A stretch of 64,000 nt of DNA. Origin: Melitaea cinxia. Taxonomy: Eukaryota; Arthropoda; Insecta; Lepidoptera; Nymphalidae. Location: assembly GCF_905220565.1 (NCBI RefSeq), contig NC_059414.1, forward strand, positions 9,484,001 through 9,548,000, written 5' to 3'. Within the stretch, counting starts at the first letter, position 1; each line of letters opens with the position of its first letter. This document shows positions 8,331-20,000 of the stretch, in pieces. The notes under the pieces are model-generated. The model was not told the origin of the DNA and searched no databases. It saw nothing but the letters and a program-made list of their open reading frames with translations. The translations under genes were made by a program, and so were the position numbers.

Positions 8331-10315
8331 CAATTGCAATTAAATTCAACTACTTTACCTACTTAAAATAATTTCTTTTATATACCGATCACTAAATTGA
8401 TTTTCATCAAAAAGAGGAAATAAATGAAATGCGTTTGTTAATCTTTTGTAAACAATTGTTTATTAACATTTTATTTCTCCTTCCATCGCTGCACATAATA
8501 ATACACATTCGTCACATACACTCTCTGGCAAATATATCACCGAAATAGCATTACAATGACTTTAATTGTGATAGGATCTATCTATGGAATTATTTGTAAC
8601 ACTCATCCACGTAGAATTGCTTTCATTTTTCTTTTGACTGAGTAATATGTGAATATACTAAAAGTAAATTGAAATTAAGTAAAATATTTTTTTTTCTATA
8701 AATTTAAACTAAATAAATCCATAGTAATCAAAATAATCACGATTGTTCGCATGCAAAATAAACATAGAAAAATAGTAAGATTATATTCTTATTAGTCACT
8801 TATGAGAAATGGAATGATTCGAATTTTCAGCTTTCAGTATACTCACAACTAGATATAAATGCATACATGATTCTCAGTGTCCAAAATTATAACCAAGAAG
8901 ACATTTTAGCTTCAGTCAATTGTAAACAGAAATCAAAAAATAATAAACAATGATTTTTAAGTAATTAACAATAATCGCAATTATTTTTTAATAAATAAAT
9001 TAAAAATACTGTCATTTTATTGTTTCGGAACGTATTAACATTAAGGCGTATACAATTTAAAAAAAAAGAAAAATGAAAGTACAGTCAACTGTGATCAATG
9101 TTTAAGTACACTAGATATGATAATGTTAATTTTTTGTAATGGTACCTATTTTCACATAATTTAATATTACATTTTGTCATCTTACAAAATTAAATATAAG
9201 AACATTATTATTGATCATCAGTCTATTCATAGTTTGATACAATTTTACAATTTTGTCGATTTAACCATCATTAAATCTATCGAGTACAAAAGGCAACATA
9301 AGAGATGACGCCTATAACTTATAGAATAATATCTACAATGTATTTAAAAGATGGTAATTTAAAATAAATTAATCCACAGACGATTCGCCGACGACCACTC
9401 GCGCATTCTTCGTCGGAATGTGCGAGAAGTCATGAACGAAGTAGCAACAACTTGAACTGTATGCAATAAAATAAATAAGTTAAAACAGCCTGTAATATGT
9501 CCTATGTTGCCTAATGACATCTATATTGTCACAGTACTCTTACGAAAGTAATGGAGAACATACTTATATAACTAAAACGTAATAGTTTTTTTTTATACAC
9601 AATGACTTAGGTTTCGACATTTGTTTCTTATAAGTACTCAAATTATTTTAACCTATGGACTAACTACGTGCGCTGTGTTAATTACTGTGAGTCGCGAGAG
9701 CAATTTCTTCGACCTTCACGCTGAGGCGTGGAGGAGGGAGAAATGGCGCTCGCATCGAGGAACAATGTTTAATCTAGATTCCAGATACATAAAATGTGAA
9801 ATTGGTGTAAAAATCTATGTCGATTTTCAAGAAAACCTGATCAAGATTTTTTTTTTTAAAACGTTTAATCAACAATCATAATCATAGGAACAATGACAAT
9901 AATTAGTCAATCACAAAATAAATCAATGTAAAAACAGTACGCATGTTTCGCGTAATTATTCTAAAATCTTATATAACGCACGGTTTGGTTTATATACTGG
10001 TGCGAGTCTAAAAAAGGGGAACCGGGGCCTGAACAGCACGAAACGATACTGAGCACCGACTTTCGCAGACGTCACCAACTATTGGCAAATCATAATTTAT
10101 CTTGAAACTAAAATAACGAAATGAATGTAATTGCAATATCGCTGGTATACTGACAATTAAAGATATCAATTTTAAAACTTTCGTATACAGGTTTGAGAAT
10201 GTAATAAAAAACAATAATTTGAATATAAATAACATTTTACTTTAAAAAAAATTGAATTGCTCCAAGTTTAAGCTATATAATTGCCAGTCCACGAGCGACT
10301 TTTTTTATATAACTA
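8331..10315 (-). other. Region downstream of Delta; its proximal part is probably 3' UTR
   Basis: AT-rich, with no protein-coding frame that I trust. Minus-strand AATAAA hexamers lie at 9021-9016, 8475-8470 and 8464-8459. The first of these would give Delta a 3' UTR of about 1.9 kb, but the true cleavage site cannot be read from sequence. A K-box-like TGTGAT on the minus strand lies at 9915-9910. Confidence 0.35.
9016..9021 (-). terminator. Dl: Candidate polyadenylation signal for Delta
   Basis: The first canonical AATAAA that I found on the minus strand downstream of the Delta stop. Variant hexamers occur earlier, so the assignment is tentative. Confidence 0.3.
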
Positions 10316-10435
10316 AGTCGGAAAACAAGCATACGGTTCACCTGATGGTAAGCGATTAACGTAGCTTGAGCCGCTTGCTACACCAGAAGCATAGCAAGCA
10401 GTTTACCGACTCTATCCCGAATCCCCCCAGGAGAT
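10316..10435 (+). repeat. Dispersed repeat within the probable Delta 3' UTR
   Basis: Same family as 8180-8330 and 41537-41785: 'ggttcacctgatggtaagcg', 'acaccagaagcatagcaag', 'accgactctatccc'. It ends abruptly at about 10435, where GC-rich unrelated sequence starts. Confidence 0.7.
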
Positions 10436-10484
10436 AGTAGATGAAGATGTAGTTAAGCTACAGCGAGCGGTGTTCAGTTTCGAC

Positions 10485-10649
10485 ATGTGCGCGGTCCACG
10501 CGGTGGACCGAGACCGCGCGGGCCGCTTCACCGTTACCTACAGAGATCGCAGACAGTGGACCGTGGTCCACTACCCCACAGCAAGCCGGTCCTCACCCTA
10601 CAACAAAATGATCACATCCCTAATATTTCGCACTCCTGCGAACTGTTAA
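10485..10649 (+). other. GC-rich open frame antisense to the Delta 3' UTR, function unknown
   Basis: From the ATG at 10485 an open frame of 54 codons runs to TAA at 10647-10649, and the same frame is open back to 10431, next to a cccccag acceptor-like string. The composition (Arg, Asp, Val, Thr, Tyr) is protein-like and the frame is richer in CG than its surroundings. However, no family is recognised and the region contains strong palindromes that may explain it. Treat as a candidate only. Confidence 0.2.
10492..10572. repeat. Pair of GC-rich palindromes sharing a GGTCCAC/GTGGACC core
   Basis: cggtccac (10492-10499) pairs with gtggaccg (10503-10510) across 3 nt. agtggacc (10555-10562) pairs with ggtccact (10565-10572) across 2 nt. 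All four arms contain ggtccac or its complement. On the Delta transcript these would form two stable hairpins about 350 and 430 nt after the stop codon. Confidence 0.7.
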
Positions 10650-10923
10650 ACGTCAGTCGCGAGACCACGGGTACAGAGTTTTGGCGTATCGGGCGACGCT
10701 TGCCGATAAAGGGTGGAAAAAAAGCGATCCGAACCGCCGATAATATTTACAAGGCGTCCGTCCGGATCGCGTTCAAATAAATATATCCGAATACTTAAAA
10801 CTAGCCGTTTATACAGAAGTCACTTTACACTTTACGCTATATGTACACGCGGCGCACAGCCTAGTTCGCACGAGCGTCCGATGTGAATAAATAAGTTAAT
10901 GTCCATTGCCGCATTGGTTAGCA

Positions 10924-11017
10924 CTACACTTGCGTCGCGAACGTGGGCGGCAGGCAGTGGTCGTCTAGCACGTACACCCCTCCGCCTTCTAGCGCTCGTT
11001 TCACTAGCGACGTATCG
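10924..11017 (-). CDS. Dl: Delta exon 7: C-terminal tail with PDZ-ligand-like end
   Basis: An acceptor ctttttgttacag precedes 11017. The first base completes the Ser codon split with exon 6, then 30 residues follow to TAG (10926-10924). They end VYVLDDHCLPP then TFATQV. A tail ending in A-T-[EQ]-V is known from Delta-family ligands and serves as a class I PDZ ligand. The frame is in phase only if intron 6 (11329-11018) is removed, and that agreement supports the exon. The surrounding open frame in another phase gives an arginine-rich nonsense reading. Confidence 0.85.
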
Positions 11018-14000
11018 CTGTAACAAAAAGGTTGGATAAGTTAAAACTTACTCTGATGTATTAAAGTACCGGTTTATATTAAATTAATTTAATATCAATA
11101 TGTTAGTAGTATATTTACTATTTCAATTATTAATTTAATTATATTCGAACACACAAACAGTCGTTGTGCTGTTTACACATTATAATGAAAATACATTTTT
11201 AAATGTTGGGGGTTCAATTTTAAAAATATATCCATTATGTGTGTTATTGACACACACTATTTTGTTCTGTATTATTATTTGAATAATTAGTAGTGGTTAA
11301 AAGATAAATGATTAAGAGTGAGTGCTGACCTATTAGCGCAATACGCCGAGTCCGCGGAGAGCCGCGACAGCCTGGGGTCGAGCGCCGCCAGCAGTCTCGC
11401 GGCGCTCTCCGTGTTCAGCGTCTTCCGCTTGCACTCCTCCGCCGCCGCGTTGTGCGCGTTCTGGCACTCGGGCACGGGCCCCTCGCACTTGCCCCACGTG
11501 TTGCGGATAACGCGCCCGCCTCCGCCCGCGTTCGCTGCGTTCTGAGCCCTCGCTTCGGCGTCGGCGGCGTTCTGAGCGCGTTTCCTCCTCCTCCTGATAC
11601 AAGCGACGGCGATAGCCGCAGCCAGTGCCGCCGCAGGGACAGCTGCTGATAGCGCGGCGATCAACGCCACGTGTCGTCCCGATAAATTTTCCTCTTCGGG
11701 GGTCTCGTCCCCTACTCGTCGGAGATGGCCACCCGCGGGTTTCGCGGCCGCAAAGTCCGCTAGCGATACAGTACACGATTTCCCTCCCCAGCCCAGCGGA
11801 CAGTTGCAGTGGTAGCCATCTACCCGGTCCCGACAGGTACCTCCGTTTCGGCAAGGGGACGACGCACACTCGTCGATGTCGATACTACAATCCTTCCCCG
11901 CGAAACCAGGTCGACAGCGACACTCGTAATCGTTATCCAGTACGTGACATTCGCCGCCGTTAGCACAGGGTTTCGCTAGACAGAAGTCCACGCGAGTCTC
12001 GCACCTCGGACCGAGGAATCCTGGAGCACATTGACATCTCTGTCCGTTCACCAGGTCGACGCAAGTACCTCCATGTTCACAAATGATGCCCGCGCAGTCG
12101 TCGATGTCTATTTCGCATCTATTTCCTCTAAAACCGGGTTTACAGCTGCATCGAAATCCGTCTCCGGCGCGCGCACATGTCGCTCCATTTCGGCAAGGAT
12201 TTGCAGCGCATGGGTCAGCTTCGACGGCGCAATCGGGTCCAGCGTATCCCGGAGGACATACGCACACGTAGCCGGAGGGTCGCGGTTCACAAGTGCCACC
12301 GTTTCGACAAGGTTGGTCGGCGCAAGTCAGTCTTCTCGTTTCACAGCGCGCACCTTCGTATCCAGACGGACAGGCGCATGACAATTCTCCACCTTCATCC
12401 GGTACGCAAGCGCCACCGTTTTGGCAAGGTCGAACAGAACAAGAGTGAAGCGATTTCTCACAGTCGGGACCAGTGTACTCAGGTGGGCAGACGCAGGTGT
12501 AACTTCCCTGTCCCGTGTTGTGGCAAGTTCCGCCGTTTCTACAGGGTCGATGGTTAGTGCAATAATTAAGATCTTGGTTACAGAACAGGCCACCCCAGCC
12601 TTCCTCACATATGCAGTCCCACGGCCTCGAGCAGGTACCGTGTACGCATCCGGGATGTCGCTCGCATTGGTCGCAGAGCTCGCCCACCCAGCCCGAATGA
12701 CAACTGAAATTAAATAAAAACATACGTCAGTAAATTATATGATGTGATAACAAGGGACTTAAAAGCGTAATATGTCTTTCTTTGCATCGAACAATGAACG
12801 AGGAGGATGAATGGTTTATCGAAGGGAGAACGTTAAGCGTTTAGCACAAAGGTGCAAAGTGGATACTCACATGCATTCGTCGGGCTTGAGGCAGTGACCG
12901 TGCTCCGCATCGCAACCGGGCAGACATCTCGCTGCAACAAAATGAACAGATTCGTTAGCGCATCAAAAAACAAAACGTACACAATGGAACGATAGCAGTG
13001 GTACTTTAAAGCAAAAATGGTCGATAATCATTCAGGTACGCATTTTTATGTATTAGCTTCGGAATCTACGAAGAATTGCAAAGGACACGGCAACAAAGAG
13101 AGAGGTTCGTTAGCGTCCCGAGTCGGGGGCGAGGTCACGCGTACTGATCATTTATCTTCAACTATAACCATAGCGAGATTCAATACAAACTTTATTGCTT
13201 AAATTAATTTTCATACATGCTACATACGTGTATATATTACTTCAAATGCATTTTCAGGGCGTAAATTCCTTCCCTTGCAGATCGTTTTATTTTATAATGG
13301 TATAATATTTATTTATATTGGATTCTAAACATTCATATTTTACACGGACGTGATGTATTACGAACGTAATATGTGCGCATCGTTAACTTTGTGATTTACG
13401 CGTTATACTCGGCGAACCTTACCCTATTCTGGCGTTACTATGTAATGAAATTGTAATGGAATAATCTTGAATGTACGTGTGCATTGCGGTTTGAGTACAG
13501 AATAAGGTATTCATAACGAAAAGAAAAGAAGTAATGGCATAGTGAGCGATCTAAAAAACAGTGTTTTGAAATGAGAAGTGCGGTGCGGCGTCGTATCGGT
13601 CGGGTGCGCATGGGCAAGTTATCGGAGCGAATACAAAAGGGGCAGATAGCGCGGGGAGTCTAACCGTCACTCGACCGTTACTAGTCCCCTAACTCACTAG
13701 AAAAATACTAAGACGCCATTTTGTTTGCCACATTACCTATCCTACTGCATATGTAAGTCTGGCTTTCGTGTTCTAAATTGAACGAGGAAACAGTTCAGCT
13801 CGGTTATATCTCTGGATTTCCGAGCTCAGCGGCGGAGATATAATAAAGAAGATTAGCCCGCCCGCCGCTCCCTAGACCGTAATATAGGTTTAAACTCAGC
13901 CGGGCTAACACAAAGCCCCCCGTACTCACTCGAAGCTCTCGCAAATCCGCTTACGAATCACTCTGCTAAATTGGTAAAGTTATTTGGTATTAATTCACAT

Positions 14001-17000
14001 TGTATACAACTGCTATGGTAGGTGAAATTGTATTTGTTATTCACTTTCACGGATTGCAGTTTTTACTTTCCTAAGTAAAATTTTGCAATTATTACATTTT
14101 AATTTCACGTGAATTTAGAATTTTATTTTTAACTGACGTATAAAAATATTATTCATTAGTGACCAAAACGAATCGGCATGAAGAGACATCAAAGACTTTC
14201 GAGTGGCTCGAACTGGTTGCGCTATCCTCTATACATAAGATACTCGAGTTTTCTTATCGTAACCCTTGAACGGTAGGTAAATCGGGAGTCATAAAAATTA
14301 CACTTAAGAATAGTATTAGGTTAAGTGTTCATGAGAGCCGCTTTATGGATGACTTCCGCTCCCGTTGCTATTAATTATTATCAATCAATTCGAACCGTAT
14401 CGATTTCTAATGCTATGGGGCGCCGCACTGCGACTTCGTCTGGTCAAGGCCTAACAAAATAAATAAGAAATACGCCTTTGCGAGGTCAGGTAAAAATGAA
14501 AAACGTCCGTCTCCTAAGACGCACACGTGTTCAAAATCGAGCAAATATTTAACTATTCGGATTCAGACATCTGTTTCTATTCGAGACGGAAATTAGGTGC
14601 GCGTGGGATTGAATTTGCGACTCCGCACAGAAGGTAATATTCGTGAGAACTCCACTCTCGCTAACAATTAGGCGAAATTAAGCGGTCGTAAAGGGTTCCT
14701 CTCGCGATGTTTACCCTATCATTAAGAAGGGGAGCTGGACGATCGAGATAATGCCGTCGGGACATGCAAATAAGTTTTCGGGATGTTAGGCTTTCCCAGA
14801 AGGCGAGGTACCGTTCGGCAGATGTGAGGCAAATTTCATGACACGGTCAAGTACAGAAGTTTATTTCGATTGGTGATTGGTTCTCGTTAAGTGTTTTTGA
14901 CCCGGTTCGCGGCGTCGGTATTGCGGCCCGTGCAACAGTGTGTGCGTGCATGTGCGAGCGTGGAGCGTTGTTTTCATTTCATTATGGCCGCTTCACTCGC
15001 TTTTAGATTTTCGTAACCACTGATATACTCATACACTATGGGATAGGTTTATTTGGTTTTTGTTGTATCTCATATGTAACTAAAACGCTGTTGGAGAAAG
15101 TTACAAGATTATTAAGGTTTCTCTCACGCCAAGTTAACAAATTTCTCGCCCATCCTAAATATTTGGCATATTTCTCGACCGCAACTGTTTACTTTTACCA
15201 GAAAATTGTGATTACGTGGTTATCCCGTCGCGTGGTTGTACTAGGATCGTGTGGCTAGCGGGTGGGCAGCCCTGGCGTGCGAGCGGGACGGCGCGCTACG
15301 CGGATCAAGGTGCGGTGTCTCTCTCTCGCGCGTTTTTTTGCGGCGCCGGAGTGTGGGAACGCGGCGGCAGGTGGGGCTGCCGAGATTGCGACGCGACATC
15401 CGCCCGCCACAATGCATCTTGAGACGCACCGCTTTGTTTTACAATACGAGACGCGATGTGTTTAACATACGTCAGAACGTCGTAATGACGTTTGAAACGT
15501 TTAGATTTTTTATTGACAGCCATCCGCTTGATCGCGATTTATTTGAATTGCAAATCAATCAGTGATTCGCTTCGCGGAACTCGGAAAAGTGGGTACAATC
15601 TAATCAACTAGTCTAATCTCTTTAACGCCGACTTTCTTTATGAATCTGATAAAGTAAAACGCGAGGAAAGTTTGTACGTTTATTGTGAATTAGAATCTAA
15701 GAGGATTTGTACAATCTTTACATAGAAAAAAGTGATAATAAAACGGGTAGGGCAGTGATGTATGTCGCTAATGAGACGCGCGGGCGGTATTTTCTCTTGC
15801 TTTTGTTTACAAATCTGACAACATTCAAAGACCACACCGGCTCATGGGGCTATCTCACGCTTGCGATAATTATGTGACAATACTTTGAAATGAATTAACT
15901 CCGAGATAATTAAAAATTATCGACATTATTGACTCAAAACAAATTAAAACTTTTAAATGTAAAATAATAATTATTACCTACCTACTGAGCATATGTTCAT
16001 TTTATTTCTCATCTTGGATCACGATATGAGAGAAACATTGAATGAACGATACATTAATGTTACTGATTTAGTTTGTACCGCAATAAATTTTAATGACTGA
16101 TGAAAGCATAATTATCCAGAACTAACGACGAAACGAACGATTACAATAAAAATAATTTAAAATAAGACGTGAAATGTACACTGGAAACCATAACCACATT
16201 AAATATTAAAATTAAAAATAACTGAAATATTGCCTGTAAGTTTAAAAACGTAATAATTTTGTTGAAATCTCGCTATAAGTTTTTATACAATTTGGCTTGT
16301 TAAATGAAAAAATGTTGTTTCATTTACTTTCATAAGTAAACATAACAAACCTTCAGAGTCTAGTAATGCATACAGTATTATGAAATCGCAAATATTTCTT
16401 TAATATTAAATTACTATTGAAATTTAAGTATTGTTCTAGGATGGATGTTTCCTACGGATTATGGGAGGTTTGAACCTCCCTTGACCTCGATGACGCACCA
16501 CTATTGAGGTTAGAAAGCATTTAGTACATGTGCCACGTGAAAGGTCATGTTCAAATTAGGTTTATGAAAGGATGTTCGACCGAATTTGTCATCATAACCC
16601 ATTAATGAGGAAGAGTGAATTGGGGAATGCTATTTTAATAATCATTTACGGGCATAACACACTACTAATGTGTGTGAGGTATAATTGTGTTATAATTGTT
16701 TCGAATGTATTACGAAATGAACTTACGTTTCGAGCAGTAGTCTCCGGTCCATCCAGTCTTGCATACGATTTCTCCAGAAGGGGAACAGGTATAGTGTCCG
16801 AATGCGTCGTCTCTTGGCCTGCAGAGCACTTCACACCCAGGTCCGTAGTAGTGTGCAGCACATGTAACTCGATAGGATAGCTTCAAATGGGCTCCTGCTA
16901 CACCACCCCATCGCTGTTCTTCTTCTATCCAAGGCCCCCCAACATCAGCTATGCTCTGCTTTGTCATTCGCGCAATGAGAGAATCTGAAAAAATAAATAC

Positions 17001-20000
17001 TATTAACATACGAATTATAATTCTCAACAAAATACAGAATAATAAATTCGATCAAAAAATAAGGTTGAAAACTCGTAAGGATAACGACACCGCTTAATTC
17101 GATAAAGAAAAAGTAATTTGTTTATCACCGTGGGAAAGGGTATGGAAGCAAATTGAAGTGTTACTGTGGGCCGTTTGACGCCCGCATTCAAACGAGGGAT
17201 TTCATTGTTCCCAAGCGTGATTCACTGTTTTGGTTCGTTGGCGCTTGTTTGATTGATTAAGAGTTTTAAGCACATTCTTGCATCAAGTAACTTGTTGGTT
17301 TAACTAGTTAGGAACTAATAAGCGCTACATATATCGTTAAAGGGGAAAAAAATGAAAGTGCGACAGCAAGGAAGGCTGAGATCGCATAGCTCCCCACAAG
17401 AAGTGTTCCGTGGAAACTACTTGCACTGATTAAAAAAATAAACTGCCAATCCATTCATCAAAGCGATGTGAGTTGTGAGACGGAGGCGCGCTGGGAAACC
17501 TTAGCGTCGACCTGTTCCTTTATTTATCTCTCTTCGTGTATGTCCACTTTTTCTCTTTTTGCTACGCTCGACGTTACATTCCTAAGCCGGTAATCCCGAC
17601 AGCAGATAAAATTAAACCAGACGCGAAACAAAATTAAAAGGTATATAAAAACGATCGATCCCGACTAATTTCGTGGCGTATGGCATTCGATAGCAATGGA
17701 TTGTTCTTTGTTATTGTGTGGGGTGTCAGCGATAAAGGATATCGAGTAATGAGACTGCATATATCTTCGATCGGATTCTTTCTCTTTTGTTTCTGATCAG
17801 AATGTATAATGTACTGATTATGTAATGTTTATTACTTTTAGTAATAAAAAATACAAAGATAAGATACAGAAGTATTTACTCGATGTAAGTTATTACACAA
17901 TCCCTTATGATCGGTAATAACTGACGAAGAATCGCAGTGCGAGGCCGGAATACCTCAGTGTATACAATTGAACGTAAGCTTACACCGATCGTATCTGTGC
18001 AATAAATCTAGAAGATAAAGCACACACACACACTACACTCGGAGTTCGCCCAACTAAAATATAATAAATATCAATAAATTCAATCCGAGATCGAGTCGAA
18101 TAGAAAACGTAAATCGTGTTACTAGAGATTTTAGCTCGGGAACTCGCAAAGCCGTCTATCGACACATCGTACGAACGTGATCGACAATCGAAATAAAAGA
18201 AAGAACCTAATATCTAATATACAACATTATAAATCTCCGTGTGGTAATTTTAAAGGATGGTGTAATATGATACGTTCGTTACAAAGAAGCATTATTAAAG
18301 CGAAGTGCAGAGTTCGGAGGGAATTAGAAAAATGATGTGTGGGAACGGAGTCCGAGCGGCGTGCAATTTAGCTCGAATGTGCGCAGAGAATTATGGCAAC
18401 CGTGCACTTGGCTCAGGTGCGCTAGGGTTGCTACCCGAGTGATATATGAGCGGAAGGCTATATCTTGTTTTTAATAGCCTAAAGTGTCTAGCTGCAAGTT
18501 TTTAAAAAATAGAGTTTAATCAAAAAGTTCACCATAACTCGCGAATTATGCATACGTAAAAAAAGCTGTATTTTAACATTATACCTATTGTAATTTGTAG
18601 AAAAATTGCTCAACGCTTTTTGACCCCTTCATACAATAAAGAAGTAAAAAGATTTCATTCGTTGTAGTGGAGCCGGTACAAATTACACTCATCATCCCAA
18701 ATTATTGTCGAAACGATATTAAATGAAGGTGTATCAAATTGCGTCTATTAATATAGTTCCAATTTACAAATAAATAACACATTTAAAGCAGAACGGGGCA
18801 ACAACACCGGTACGTGCTGGACTGACGTCTCATAACCCGTAATTACGCGCCCAGAGGTCACACAAATAAACTAAGAATAAATTCACCGATACAAACAAAA
18901 GAAAGCGAAATAACAGATAATTTGACTGAGCTCAATATCAGAGGCGGACGCAGACGATTTGGTATATTATAAATAAACGCGATTTTGGGGAAGACGGGGA
19001 TGGAAACACGCAAACCGGCTTCCGTTAATCATCGATCAATCAATAAGGCGACCGGATGCTCGCTCTAGATCATTATATAGGTTGTGGATTAACAACTAGT
19101 ACCCGATCAGGTTCGGTGATGGTCTGCTGCTGCTGAGAGCTCGCGTCTTATATGAATGAAAATGAAATCGCTATGTTTTTGTCCCGGTTTAATGGCGAAT
19201 CATTGACAGTTGTCTTGACTTCACGTTTTAGACACCTGCCTAACCGGCCGACGTGTTGCCGCTGGCGCTGTGAGAAACGGCATCTCATCAATGGACCGTG
19301 CACACAAACGACTCACTCCTTTTGTTTATAAAACTGTCCACTTATAATGTTCGACTTGTATTTCGATTTGAGTGTTCGCTCGTCGTAGCACTCTGCACTA
19401 GACAAACAACCGAACAATTTCTTGTAAGTATTGGAGGGTTTAAAGCTCTCGGTCTATTTGAAAACTAACACTCGAAAAATCAGTTTCGCAAATGTCATGA
19501 CTATAAATTATTAAAATATTACTTATCTCTAATTTGAAAAAAAAAAATGTTCTACTGTACGTGCTGAAATTTAATTATTTCATTTAAAATTTTTAAGACA
19601 AATAATGATAATTACGGTAAAAAGTTATTTAAGGTAGATTAGAGCACTCGTAGTTTCGAGAAAAAACAACAGTCACATAATCGGATCTCGTTTGTAGTAT
19701 TAGGTAGCGGCCCCGCGGCTGTTTACGCCGCGCCAGACCAGACACGTAATTGCCTTACGTATCTGTTATCACTACTCTCTTTTCACACGCTCCTATTCTC
19801 GTTCAAACAATACGTAGGTGTAAATCGAGACAGTGCAATAATCGTAAACGAAGTGGCGACTCGATAAACAAAACGCACGGGACGAGACACCTATTATCCG
19901 GCGCATGTGCTTAGCATCTGTCGACAGCGCTTCCCGACCGGGCCAGTGCCTGTTACATCATAAATTGAGCCTTCCGGGCCATCTTCCGTGATTTTTTACC

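Larger units (their letters stand above)
12932..16726 (-). other. Dl: Delta intron 4 (3.8 kb, phase 1)
   Basis: No coding frame and no repeat that I recognise. It contains a GC- and CpG-rich patch (15216-15420) and two Su(H)-type 9-mers (14642, 15352). Long conserved-looking, non-repetitive sequence in a Notch ligand intron is a natural place for enhancers, but function is inferred only. Confidence 0.85.

Noticed and set aside
9621..9881. 86-codon plus-strand frame
   Set aside because: No homology recognised, and it lies in the probable Delta 3' UTR on the opposite strand.
11318..12717. Many open frames on both strands overlapping Delta exon 6
   Set aside because: They are shadows of the GC-rich EGF repeats; only the minus frame with the EGF cysteine pattern is real.
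15216..15565. Overlapping frames on both strands in the intron 4 CpG patch
   Set aside because: Four mutually overlapping readings of similar length point to composition, not coding.
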